Positions 38,801 to 50,676 of a stretch of 64,000 bases of DNA are shown piece after piece. Both the position numbers and the translations under genes were made by a program. This DNA is from Erigeron canadensis (lineage: Eukaryota > Streptophyta > Magnoliopsida > Asterales > Asteraceae). Under the pieces are notes generated by a model that was given only the letters and a program-made list of their open reading frames with translations, was not told the origin of the DNA and made no database searches. How positions within the stretch are numbered: the stretch's first letter is position 1; each line of letters starts with the position of its first letter. The DNA lies in NCBI RefSeq assembly GCF_010389155.1, contig NC_057769.1, forward strand, positions 4,898,735 through 4,962,734, given 5' to 3'.

Positions 38801-38854
38801 GATCGCTTCTGCTGGCGGCGCCGGAGGTGGTGGTGGAGGAATTAGAGACGCCAT
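32838..38854 (-). CDS. TOM40: Mitochondrial import receptor subunit TOM40
   Basis: TOM40 is the beta-barrel channel of the outer mitochondrial membrane through which nuclear-encoded precursors enter. Eleven coding exons on the minus strand: 38854-38728, 37703-37622, 37531-37432, 37347-37252, 37135-37085, 36466-36401, 35960-35859, 35785-35717, 35612-35529, 33305-33210 and 32894-32838. All phases agree, giving 930 nt and 309 aa, the length of Arabidopsis TOM40-1. Visible family blocks: [85 protein letters not shown] and the C-terminal beta signal region KFGFGL-like ([11 protein letters not shown]). The N-terminus has a short Pro/Ala run (residues ~5-15) of variable type in the family. Intron 9 (33306-35528) is long because it contains a TIR element full of minisatellite. 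No defect was seen. Confidence 0.95.
34098..35074. mobile_element. TIR element filled with a GGTCAGCTTGG minisatellite, in TOM40 intron 9
   Basis: Two arms of about 140-150 bp are inverted copies: GAAGGTGTCTTAAGGAAAG on the left and, read inverted, GAAGGTGTCTTAAGGAGAG on the right, followed by AGGGAGAGAAGGTCCTAT, CATGTG and GGTGGCATTTT in both. Between them (about 34,237-34,930) is a tandem array of ~10-22-bp units built on TTGGGTCAGC. It changes strand near 34,838, where units become CCAAGCTGACCC. Three longer units carry an ACACAATCTACACAAATGTAGATT hairpin. The element lies between (CA)n(TA)n and (TA)n(CA)n microsatellites, so the target site cannot be resolved, but insertion into a (TA)n tract is likely, as described for the rice Micron elements. 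Confidence 0.75.
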
Positions 38855-40212
38855 TGTGGAGGTGGAGCAAAAGATTGATTGGTGGTGATTCAAATGTAGA
38901 AGAGAAAATTTGGTTGGCGAACAATATTACGTTTCTTCTTTCTTGTAAAAGATTTTATGGGGAAGAAAAACCCTTTTCTACTTTAAAGTTAAAACCCTTG
39001 TTTGAGATTCTTGAATTTTAGAAAATAAAAATAAAAAAATTAATGAAATCAATCGAATGATAATATCGTATTTTGCGGTTTTGCTCTTTTGACAAAAACA
39101 TGGAATTTTTTAAAAAGTTTTATTTAATTTGTGAATTATTCTAGACATGCATTTTTCTAATCGAATCTATGCTTAATATACATTATTCTAATCGGGTCTA
39201 TGTTTGAGATTCGACGTAAAATAGAATTTCAGTTTAAATCTTTCAATGAGTAAGTTCTCACATAAAATTAAAAAAAAATAACTCAATCATTTTTGATATA
39301 AACCATGTAGAAATCTGATAAGAATCTTTTATAAAAAAAAAAAAGTTAAAAACGTGACCATGAAATTAAATTGACTCAATTAAAAAGGTTAAATAAGTAT
39401 TAAATAGGAAAATGTTGAGAGTTACATACTGTTATGACGATTCTAAATGTAAACGCAGTACTATATTACTTTTGTTCTTTCCATTGCGAATTTGTCACAC
39501 TTGATCATATCTTGAAAAGACTTTGAAACTAGCGAGAAAAAAATAAAAGTAGACACACCATTAAATAAAATATGAACATCGAATTACATGAACCACCCAA
39601 ACCAACATGGGATACCAATGATCTCAAATTTTACATCATTACGATACACAAAAGAACAAGTTAAACATTGGGTTGGATGGCAGGTGATTTAAACAATTGT
39701 TACGACCAAAGTAATTCCGTTGGTTGATAAAATTTGTGAAAAGCTAATAACATGTTAACAATACTACCATTGATTAACTAACTTTAAATGTTTTAATATA
39801 CTAAAACAAAGTTGAACTAATAACTAATCAATCAATTACAACTCTCGATTTTTTAAAGTTGATTTTTGTTTTTAATTCTAACTTTAATTTATAATTTTTG
39901 TTTTTAATTCTAACTTTAATTTATAATTTTTTTTTATCACAAATTTATACTTTTTAACCAATAATAATATTTCAAATATAAAAAGATAAAGAATAATAGC
40001 AAATATGTATCTAATAGATTAATTAATACTTTTTAATTTTTCATAAAAATTCAAACTTTCTAACCAATAATAATTTAAATATAATAAATAAAGAATAATA
40101 GGTAATATATATACAATAAAATAATTGCTAATAGATATTTAATAGAATAATAGTTAATACATATTTTAATAGTCGTTTTATTATATAGATATAAAACTAA
40201 ATAGTTAAAAAT

Positions 40213-40428
40213 AAAATAATTTTAATGTAAATATATTAAGATTTTAAAAGTAACTGTACTATTTTATTTATTTGAATTTTTTTTTATTAATTGTTATGAC
40301 ACATATAAGAAAAATATATAAAAATAATTTTAATGTAAATATATTAAGATTTTAAAAGTAACTGTACTATTTTCCTTATTTTGAAGTTTTTTTTTTAATT
40401 GTTATGACACATACAAGAAAAAAAATAT
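40213..40428. repeat. 108-bp tandem duplication
   Basis: The block AATTTTAATGTAAATATATT followed by AAGATTTTAAAAGTAACTGT and TTGTTATGACACAT occurs twice at an offset of exactly 108 bp. Copies differ by a few substitutions, mainly in the T-rich part. Confidence 0.8.
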
Positions 40429-41156
40429 AAAAATATAATCTTTATTTGAAACACTTATAACATTGTCATATTTCAATTGAAATATTAAGGATATGTTTTA
40501 TCTAAAAATAATATTTGATCTCAAAGTAGTATAAAATAAGAGTATAATACAGTATGTGTAACAATAAAACAAATAATGATAATGACCTATTATGATTTTT
40601 TAATATTCAAATATCGTTAAATATATTATAATTTACAACTTTACAAATTTGATAGACATAATGTGATTTTGTAATATTCAAATATCGTTAAACATATCAT
40701 AATAAACAACTTTGATGAACATAATTTTCAAAATTATTTTAATATAAACTCAAAGTTTTAATATATAAATCGAATTTTGATTACTAACAATAGTTACTAA
40801 AATTTGAAACATAATAAATTAACATCTAATATTAATCACATTGTATGTACGTGTATTGTACGGTTATACCCGGGTAAAAAATCTTGTAAAACAAATAATC
40901 GAATTAAAAGAATGTATTAGGTGGCGGTGGAAAGCCCATCAAATTTGTAAACACATCGGCCCATAAAACATCATACGCAATAATAATGATACATGCATAT
41001 ATCTCGAACTTGAAAGACTTTTGACTTTTAACCGAAACCAAAAGGTGTGCTCTGTTTCGTTCGACTGTTGAACAATTTCTCTGTATTCGATTACAAATCT
41101 GTCAATCACTATAACCTAACTAATTTCTCTCCAATTCCTCAAATATTATATGAAAG

Positions 41157-42000
41157 GTACTTTTTTTTTTGTTTTTTCTTGAATTTTATTGATAAAGATT
41201 ATCTAAAACCCTAGAAATAACGTTGAAGATCAAAACCCTGATTCTATAATTTCCTAATTATTGTTTTTTCTTGTTAAAGTTTCAAGCTTTATAGTTATTC
41301 TTATTTTCTTGGAATTTTCTATGCATGATTAAGTAGATTAATAGGGTTAATCTAAGTGCTTTTATTTTATGATGGTATTAATATATTTAATCACTTTCTT
41401 GTATTCAAATTTGGGTTTTATGCCACTCAAGTGGTAATTCCATATTTTAGGTTTATAAGTAACTGACCCTTTTTGTTATTGAAGTATTTATCATGTTTGG
41501 AGCCCGACTTTTCGTAAATATTTATATAACTCTATATGCTTTTTATCTTCTAGTGAATAGTGGCCTCGATCTTTTAGCTCGTTAAATTTATTATGCAATA
41601 TCCAATGTTTTGTCTCAAGAAGTGATCCGTAAAAAAAGAACGGATTATTTTAGCTATTAGATAAAACTTAAGTTTGACCTATATATCTACAAAAGGGTAG
41701 ATTTGGGGCGTGTTCTATCGCAAATGTGTCAAATGGGTTGGGTCAAAGGGGCTGCAAGTCGAGTCTATTAGTAAGGCTTGCAAGCTCCTAAATCGTTTTA
41801 TATAGAGATTAAGATCAACGTTGTTAGTTTGTTACGGTATTTGTTTGTAATCGTAACTAGAGTATTTTCTTTTAAACATATGATTGTCCATCAATTAAAG
41901 CTAAAATTGGATACCTGATACTGTTCTCTAGTAAACTTTGTTGTAACAATTGATTTTATAAATATGTTAAAATGTTATATTCTGCCAGCAACTCACTCAG
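41157..42000 (+). promoter_or_regulatory. Probable 5' UTR intron of the oligoribonuclease gene
   Basis: TGAAAG is followed by GTACTTTTTTT (donor at 41157) and acceptor-like CAG sites occur at about 41,987 and 42,000, upstream of the start codon at 42055. The intron is about 0.84 kb and T-rich. Leader introns of this size are common in plants; this one is inferred from signals only. Confidence 0.45.
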
Positions 42001-42020
42001 TTTGTCTTTGCTGGATCTTA

Positions 42021-42101
42021 ATGGTTGATGATTCGAATAGGGTAGAAAATAAATATGGACGGCCTCTCGAATGCTTTTTCTTGTCTGGAACTCGATGTTG
42101 A
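42021..42101 (+). promoter_or_regulatory. Upstream ORF overlapping the oligoribonuclease start
   Basis: An ATG at 42021 opens a 26-codon frame that ends in TGA at 42099-42101, out of frame with and overlapping the main start (42055). The uORF start has T at -3 and G at +4; the main start has A at -3 and G at +4, a better context. This would allow leaky scanning. Whether it is translated is not known. Confidence 0.4.
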
Positions 42102-45072
42102 TGATAATAGGGAAGAGACAACCAGTTCTGCTAATAATACAGAGAAAAAGAATGGTATATGTGATTCTAGACTCATTTTGTTGTTTGCATACCTGATTGG
42201 AGTTTATTAGAAGTTCATCACTATATACCTGATTACCCCCTCTATCCCCGTATAGTTGTCCACCCTACTACGAAGTATCGTAATAGTCCCAAAATACTTT
42301 TCCGCTGCTAAAATAGTTAGATATAATTGATTAGGTTTACAATATTGCCCTTAATTAAAAGTAATAACAACTAACTTAAAGAAGCAATAAATAAATGGTA
42401 TCGATGTGAACTGTCATTTTTAGTAAAAAGGAAGCCAAATTACACTTTTTTCTAAACTGTGTGTTTTTGTCTAGTGGCCATGGAAGATGAAGATTACAGG
42501 CAGCCTCTTGTGTGGATCGACTTGGAAATGACAGGTATTCAGCTTTGAGTTGATTAAGTTATATTAAGTTGGTGATTAATAAACAAGAACATTTAACTCA
42601 GTTCTGAGTTTCTTTTTCATTTGCTGCATGTGCAGGATTGAATACTGAAGTAGATAGAATACTGGAGATAGCTTGCATAATCACAGATGGGAAGTTGACC
42701 AAATCCGTAGAGGTCAGTTGTCAATCTTGCTTTCTGTTTATTGGCATAGTCATTAAAGGGTTTTATTATTCTACTATAAGTGTATTTCATGGAGAATGGG
42801 GGATCTCAACTTCATTTGCCTCACACCAAGTAAACTGGACTCACGACCAAACACCTGTCTTGGTCTTTGGTCATTCTCACATGGCAACATCAGCATATTC
42901 AGGAACTCACAAAATGAAAAATGTAAATGATTAAACGATAGGAGTTTATATTTGTTAGGCAAAAAGTTTAAGGGCATTAAGGTGTTAGTTTCTTGATATC
43001 TAACAGTTGACTCATAAGCTTCTACTTCCCATTAAATTACAAATGGGTTATTGCTTATTGTAAATCAAGTCAAGTTAAAGATAAGTTTTAATTAGGACAA
43101 GATATAACATCTTATTACATTTATTGACCTTAATTTTTAGCTTTGTTTCTGTATTTGATTATCATGAAGCCTATTAATTTCATAGAAACTCGATTTGATT
43201 TAATCCTTTTGCTCAGGGTCCTGACTTGGTCATACATCAGACAAAAGCGTGTCTTGATGAGATGGGAGAATGGTGTCAAAAACATCATGCAGAAAGTGGT
43301 AAGCAGCCGTTAGCTCCTTCATTTTATATTTCAAAATTAAACAGTTTTCATTTCGTAAAACTATTAATCGTAAGGAACTAACAGTGTGAACTTTGCTGGT
43401 CTAACATCTGATATCTATTATAGGTTTGACCGAAAAGGTGATCCAAAGTACAATAAGTGAAAAAGAAGCTGAACAGCAGGTAATCTTAACTTCTTTCTTG
43501 GTTACTGTATCTTTCACTATGCATTATGGAGATATTATGTATTGCGTTCATGTTGTATTTCGTTATCTAATAGTCACCGTCGTCTCTTTCTCTCTCTGAG
43601 AGAGAGTTTTCTCTCGAGATCTGAGATCGAGACACGGTTTCTTCTCTTTCGACTTTGGCTTTGCCTTGCCGTCGATACTATTTCTTCAAGGGTAAAGCCA
43701 TAGGCCGGAGGTCCTTCAGGAAGCAGCCTCTCTACCTTTAGGTAGGTAAGGGGTAAGGCTGCCTCCTTCATAACCCGCTTCGTCGGGATTTTCCATCTCT
43801 TAGAACTGTCCTCAATTGTTGTAGTTTTATTGTGGCAATTTTAAATATGTATAACGAAATCGGATTTGGTAAAACTGGAAACCACCAGGTCTCTCCCGAT
43901 GATAAATCTATGTGCGAGTGCTAAAAATATAGCTTTCTTCATTTTTGGCTACTTTGGTTGCCAACAATTGGCCTTTTATTTTCATTTTTACTTTGTCATT
44001 TGTGATGTATGTCGACCTTTATCCTTTTGCATCACTATATGGTTGTTTAATCTGAACCCAATGTCTTTGTAGGTCATGGAATTTGTCAAGGCACATGTGG
44101 GCACATATACTCCTCTACTTGCTGGAAATTCAATTTATGTTGATTTTATGTTCTTGAAGGTAAAAGAAAAGATAGAAACTTTAGTTGTATCTTTGCATGA
44201 ATCCAGCCACAACACATTTCATCTAAAAAGTGGATTTTTGTTACATCTTTTATCCGATAAAAACACAGCAAATTATTTTTGTGGGAACTAATTACCCACA
44301 CAGAATTGAAGATACTGACTTCATATTTCTTTACTTCTTCTGCAGAAGTACATGCCTGATTTGGCTAGTCTATTCCATCATGTAGTTGTTGATGTCAGCA
44401 GCGTGAAGGCCTTATGCATGCGCTGGTACCCAAAAGGTGATCTTTTTAGTTTTTTGCATTTTGTGTGTGAAGTTGAGTATCTCACTATTTACTAATATTT
44501 AGTTATTTAACCATTCTACCACACACTTAAGACTCCAAAGCTTGACAAATTACAATTACCCTTAATTTCGTACATATAAGTTTAGCCAATAAATTAGTAA
44601 CACTTTTTATCTATATTACAATACAATTGGGATTCTTTGTTTATTTGTTAACTATAGCACAAATATTGATGTTGCCATAAAAAATAAAATAAAATTGGAT
44701 TCTTTGTTTATTTGTTAACAATAACACAAATAAATAGATAGATATTTCTAGTTTATATTATCATCATATGAAGGCAGAAAACAAGTTTCTTATCAACCTG
44801 GCGTAAATAAATCTGATGAAAAGCTGCGAACCAAAATCAATGTCAACAAATATCTTGTAATGATTTAAATGTCTCTTTAGGATGTGTAGCATTTATATGG
44901 AGGGGGTTATACAATGCATCTTTTAATATTTAATGCTTTTTCACCTGCAGAAAACAAGAAAGCTCCACGGAAGGAAAAGAGGCACAGAGCCTTGGAAGAC
45001 ATCAAAGAAAGCATAGCAGAGCTCAAATACTTCAAGGAAAAGGTGTTCAAATCAACAAAGTCTGGGAGGTAA
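42055..45072 (+). CDS. Oligoribonuclease (small fragment nuclease), DEDDh family
   Basis: Oligoribonuclease degrades the 2-5-nt RNAs left by other RNases, working 3' to 5'; the plant enzyme (At2g26970 family) is thought to be mitochondrial. Eight coding exons: 42055-42154, 42475-42534, 42636-42712, 43217-43298, 43424-43479, 44073-44159, 44346-44436 and 44951-45072, giving 675 nt and 224 aa. Active-site residues are all present: D49 and E51 in WIDLEMTGL, D149 in NSIYVDFMFLKKYMP, and H196/D201 in HRALEDIKES. Other family blocks are RILEIACIIT, MGEWCQKHH and VDVSSVKALCMRWYP. The first 36 residues are acidic and Ser-rich and lie on separate exons, as in the Arabidopsis protein; they do not look like a classical presequence. 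The gene ends 620 bp from the convergent GLYR1 gene. Intron 5 contains a SINE-like fragment. Confidence 0.94.
43681..43795 (+). repeat. SINE-like repeat, copy B, in oligoribonuclease intron 5
   Basis: GGCCGGAGGTCCTTCAGGAAG, then CAGCCTCTCTACCTTTAGG and GGTAAGGCTGCCTCCTTCATAACCC. It matches the order of copy A at 4284-4392. It is preceded by a CT/GAGA-rich stretch (43,580-43,640). A spurious ORF on the other strand overlaps it. Confidence 0.45.
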
Positions 45073-45694
45073 CATCAAATGCAAGAAGCCTTGTTGGCTT
45101 TTGAAGTTTGAAAAATGAAAAGATATCAAGGATATCAAGAAGGTCCGATCATTATTTTTTGATGATTCAGGCTTCTATTAAGTAGCTACACTTTCATAGA
45201 AATACAATGATCAGTTACTGTTATCTTTGAATTGAAAATTAGCAATGAATTTTTCATCTTGTGAAAAGCTAATTCTATAGATAAATATTGGCATGCTTGA
45301 AGTAGCATATTGAAAAGGTAAAAAAAGAATAGTCTGGGCCTTTGGGAAACTTTGAGCCATTTGAAAGGGACATGAGATCAAATATTAACCCATATATTGA
45401 GTGTTTTTCTATTTGTTTATATTTAAACCTGTCAAGTTAAACAATGCAACACTTACAAAATCCGACTAGTGGGTAATATTTTATGTAAATTATATGTAAA
45501 GGAAGAGCCAAAATGAATTCTCCATTTAAGACCATATATCGGTAACTTGCTTTAATCCACATGAAGATAGAACACAGAGTACTAAATGTTCTTTGTAATA
45601 TGTTAACACACATCTCAGAATTAATGAGAGGAAGAATGCTTGAGTTAAATCCTGTTTCGGTTGCTTCCTTCACGATCTTGTTGCTTTATAATCA
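45073..45694. other. Convergent 3' region of oligoribonuclease and GLYR1
   Basis: 622 bp between two stop codons, expected to hold both 3' UTRs. The part next to GLYR1 (from ~45,560) resembles the sequence behind the second GLYR copy (from ~62,940), so the duplication included the 3' flank. No gene is seen. Confidence 0.6.
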
Positions 45695-48600
45695 TCAAGT
45701 TGAGGGTTCTGTAACTTTGAAGATCTCATAAACAGCTGAAAAATCAAGATCTCCTAGGCCTGTGCTTCTGGCCTTCTTGAATGCCTGCAATTTTTGAATA
45801 AAATTTAAATTAAATAGACGGTCATAGAAATAGGTTGCTTTTTGTGAGGATTGAGATGTGTTGACCAAAAAATACTTTTTATTCAGATTTATTCAGTTCT
45901 CTAAAATTAACTATCCTGACAAATAAATTAACACCAACTTAAACATAGCAATGATAATCTGAATCTTGTAATTTTCTAAATAAAAGGAGGTTGCATAAAA
46001 GTATACATGTTGGGCGACTTTCGACCTGTTTGATCCGTTTGACCCATTCTAGCCGGTTCCCTTTCTAGCTAACATTTTGACGTTGGCCGACTAGAAATGG
46101 GTCTTGAATTGACCCATTCATATTTGAATGTGACGAAAAAGCTACCTCTTGTGTTTATACGCACATACCTCATTTGCAGCAGCTGCTACTGGCATGGAGA
46201 CGGCATTTTCATCACCAAGGGCAAGAGCCAACCTCATGTCCTTCTGTTGATGTTTCAAAGGAAATGCAGGGTTGTATTTGTTTTGGATCATTGAAGGGCC
46301 TTTCATTTTGAACATAGGATTAGCAATGGCACCAAGATCCTGCAACAGTTTTCAGGGAAAAACCATAATTGACATAATCCTACTAAACAAGTAATGAGTA
46401 GAGACTTGGAGTACTTTTTTGTGGCGTTAATCACCTGACTTTGTTTGACGTGTTTTCTTTCGTAATCAAATTTAAACTTTAACCCATTTAACCCTTTAGC
46501 AGTAACATACAACTCAAGTTAGCCCACTTTTAAAAGTTCACTCTAACTTTAGTTTTCTGGAAATAATAATTTAACAAACAGAGATCCATACAACGATTTA
46601 AATCAGTGGCTCTGTTAGATCGACAATAATGAATTTGAAAAAGAGGATGGTCTGATTCATGATCCTAGCAAGAACAGAACCAAACCGAACCAATGTAGAA
46701 TCCAGCCTAAAACATAGGGTTGTTCTGAAGTAACAAAGACTTCAGCTAAGATCACAAAATCTTATCTTACCAAAACATCCAGAAGAGTTTTAGGGCTAAG
46801 ACCACTTTTATCAGCAAGTACAAGCCCCTCTGAGAAGGCATTCATCATACTGCAAAAGGTTGAAAACCATTAGAACTTATTCAGCAATTTCACATGTTCT
46901 TGCAGTTTCAGCATTTCCGAAGTAAATTATTAATAAAGGAATCAGAACCAGATAACTAAATACTTAGTTGACTAAAACAATAGTTGGAGTAAATTTACAT
47001 ACATTTTAACAATCTTGCAAGTTTTGTGTGTTTAAAGATTTGATGTACATTCAAAAAACCCTAAGTTTTGACACAAATCCAAAATACCCTATGATTTGAT
47101 GAGTACAATTATGACCAAATTAGCATACCCGTGCAACGTGTTTAAAGACTGTGTAATTATAAGTTCTTAACCACAAGAACCAATTAAACAACTTGCGAGC
47201 CAGTTTAACAAAAACACCATCCCTAACTTCATTAGGCACATATGCAAGCATTGGAAGCAACAAAATAAAAATGGAGGATTAAACAAAACCAAATGAGCAT
47301 ACCAAGACTAAAAGTAGTAACTCCTAACCAAAAACAACTTCACAATCAGAATACATACCTGCCCATAATCATGTTCACAACAAGTTTCATCTTAGCTCCA
47401 TTTCCAACCTCGCCCAAGAAGAATGATTTCTTCCCTAATACGTCAAAGGCAGGAATAATTTCCTCATACAGTCCCTGCATCCACATAACGGTATTATTAA
47501 GTGAACAAAGAAGCATATACATATCAATCTTAATTTGGAAATTTAGAAAAGTAGATCAGATAAAGGACCTAAGCTGAATGCAGTACTTGACATTGCATAC
47601 AGCTGAACGTGAGTTTTTGACTACAACTCATAACTCAAAAACAAGTAGAAATCTTGTGGACCAAATGAGCGTCATATGTTTTCAATGATTACTAAATGAT
47701 GGAAACAATTACTGGATGTTTTAACTCTCTTTTTATGCAAATGGGTAGGTTTGGGTTATATTTTATTTCTACCAAGCACAAAAGTCAAATTAAAAATTAC
47801 AGCAATACAAAATGGGTAGTTTAAAAGTCACCCATAGCATACTCCATAGTTTAAAACATCCTAAATTGTTTTATTGGAAAAGTCGGATCAGTTTTACATT
47901 AGATACTATAAAAAAGGGATAGAAAAGTGTTGATGTGTCAACCCAACTCCTTGCAACTCTCTTACAAGCAATGTGTAAAAATCGGGAGACTCGGCCAATT
48001 AATCGGCCACAACTCGTGACTCAAGAGCCTGGGGAGTCAAGTTAGCCTGACTCGGACCTAAAAATGGGTCAACGGCTTAAACTCAAAAAACTCTGGTCAA
48101 AAATTGGTCAGCTCTTCCTTTTTATTTTGAATGAACTTTGAAGTACAATGTTTATGTTTCTAAACAATTAGGTTTGAACTTTGAAGTATTACGTTAATGT
48201 TTAATTGTGTTTAAGTTTGAAGTTTCTACTCTATTTCTAAATTTTATAACATTATTATTTTTATATATAAAAATTCCAATCCAATTACTCCCCGAGTTGC
48301 CAAAAACTCCTGATTCCCGGCTTGCGAGCCAATATCAAGTTGCCAGATTTTCCAACCTTGCTTATAAGTTTATTCTTTTGACGTATTACACAACCTCCAG
48401 ACATGCTGGTTTTGCAACCTATATAAAAAGGGTAATTCTAGATTGTAGATTTGCGAAAAAGCATCTTTCTGTAGATAACCATGAGAAAATATGTTGCCTT
48501 TATTTGAAATGTTATAGTTTGGATCACTTGGCATGGCAACTTAAAGCGTAGCTCATAAAGGTCATCAAACAATTATTCATATCTTTCAATATATGTTCGC

Positions 48601-50676
48601 CTACAAGATATTGCTATAATATCTATTTCACGTTCGCTATTCTTAACCAAACGGGACCTATAAAGATATAATCACAGTTTCACTTGTTTCTCAATAATGT
48701 AACACAGTATATCATTTATAATTTACCTTTTTCCCCGCAGCAAGGATTACTAATTGTCCATCTTCAGCTGGCTTTTTGCTACCAGAGACTGGAGCTTCAA
48801 GAAAATCACCACCTTTAGCTGTTACCGCCTAAAAAGGAAAACAAAAAATTAGAGGTGGCAAATGAGCGCATTGGCCATTGAGGATTACATGTCAAAACGG
48901 GATTGGGATAAAATGGGTTTAGAACCAGTGGGTCAAACGATTGCAATACATTTTAGGAATATTTTGAACATTTGAAGCTGTCTTCCACATAACCAAATTA
49001 TTTGACCCGTTCAACCTGTTTTCCTTATAAACATCAATAACAACATCATATTTGACAGGATTGGGACTATTTTTGTTCTCATTATAACCAACATATCTAA
49101 ATTCAAACATTTGACCCGTTAAAAGTAATGAATAGCCCAAATGGAGCCGTTTATCTGTAATATTTTGAAATAGGCACTTCTACATTGCAGTAAAGGAAAA
49201 AAAAAACTTTCTAAAGAAATATAAACATTTTAAATCTTCAATTGGGGATCAACCAAGACTAATTTGATGATAGAGAAAATAATGCAACTTAAACCTCGCT
49301 GATTTTTGAAGAAGTTTCAGCATCAACTGTTGACATGTCAATGTAACCTTTGCCACTGCAAATTTCCTCTAGAATTCCGTGTTTATCAAATACAACCTAC
49401 AAAGTAAATATGACATCAGTCATTTATAGTTCAAACCATTTACTTCCCTTGGTTCTCCTAATCCAAACATTAAAAACTGAGTATTGCAAATTTGCAACCA
49501 CAGATGTCAGTATTCAATAGTGAAAGAATTACTTTTAAAGAACAAATTCAGACACCGACTAAAAATATTAACTATTAAATGGCCAAAAAGAATATCAAAA
49601 TATTTGATTGATCAAAGTTCTACTAACAGAAAGAGCTGCAGGGGGATCTGATAGCATCCCGATAGTGTACTTGCACTTCTTGATTACAGCTGCAGGACTT
49701 TCTCCTACGGAAGCACCATGCTCTTTTAGTTCATCACACTGCAAAAATGGATTGCAGGACAAGAATGTTATTCCCATGACTCATCTTCAATACTAAAGAT
49801 ATATATTTTGACTCTAGAAAGTGAATTAGAAGAATTAATTCATTTTTACGCATAGAAGCATTCTGCTGGAAAACTTGTATACAAGCTACATCTTCTAAAT
49901 TTTCAAAAGTTAAATGAATGCATAAACTTTTTGAATATTGGAGGTTGAACAATATAACTTGAGAAAGTCAAGAAGTGTATATGGTTTTTGAACTGCGTCG
50001 AGTATTCAACACTAAGACCCATGTGGCAACAATTTCATTTTCTCATTTCTAAAAGATGTATCTAAGAAACAATTCAAACCAAACAGACATCCGTGTTTGG
50101 CAACACTTGATGTTTTCAAGAAACTAAAATCATTCTATGAAATTTATAGTAAACTTAATGTCCAAGCTTACATGTTTGCAAAGTTAAACATAAGTTAAAT
50201 ATCCGAGTATGGTTCGGATTTCAATCCTGAAAAAACACAAATTATATCTCAACCAGTATGTGACTCCGGGGTGTACGCAACTTCATCATGGTATCCCATG
50301 ACTGTTTTCAAACATTTCCGTGACAACTCCCAAGATGTTTTGCGAACATTGAACGACCACTACTCCACTAGGACACCTTGGCGGTGGTTATATACATACA
50401 TATATATGTATTATATAAGATTGAACTTTTTGATAAACCAAAACATTAATCTACCAACAATTTAAACCACTCATCAAATTTAATATACAATTCAATTAAC
50501 AAGAAAGCAACAAAACACAACACATATATGATATATACATACGTATTAAATCCATAAAAAGATTGTACCTTGGACAGAGTACGATTCCAAACAGTAACCT
50601 TAAATCCATTTCTAAGCAAGTTCATAGCCATAGCTTTTCCCATTATTCCCATCCCCAAAAACCCAATTTCTTCCAT
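45695..50676 (-). CDS. GLYR1: Glyoxylate/succinic semialdehyde reductase 1-like
   Basis: GLYR enzymes use NADPH to reduce glyoxylate to glycolate and succinic semialdehyde to gamma-hydroxybutyrate, detoxifying photorespiratory and GABA-shunt aldehydes. Eight coding exons on the minus strand: 50676-50569, 49738-49628, 49396-49295, 48828-48727, 47474-47359, 46849-46771, 46339-46169 and 45784-45695. Phases agree, giving 879 nt and 292 aa (Arabidopsis GLYR1 is 289). Residues 5-13 hold the Rossmann motif GFLGMGIMG. The substrate-binding stretch VSGSKKPAEDGQL is present, and the catalytic Lys of the beta-hydroxyacid dehydrogenase family is K171 in VGNGAKMKL. The conserved GPSMIQNKY...LKHQQKDMRLALALGDE region is intact. 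The N-terminus lacks an organelle presequence, which fits a cytosolic GLYR1 rather than an organellar GLYR2. The C-terminus is EPST. Introns 4 and 5 are long and hold hAT-type GGTGGCAAA and GACCCGTT remnants. Confidence 0.95.

Larger units (their letters stand above)
38855..42054. other. Divergent intergenic region between TOM40 and oligoribonuclease
   Basis: About 3.2 kb, very AT-rich in the middle (39,100-40,900). It should contain both promoters. It holds a 35-bp tandem duplication at 39,866-39,935, a 108-bp tandem duplication (40213-40428), and a leader exon for the oligoribonuclease ending at 41156. No coding gene is supported. Confidence 0.6.
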
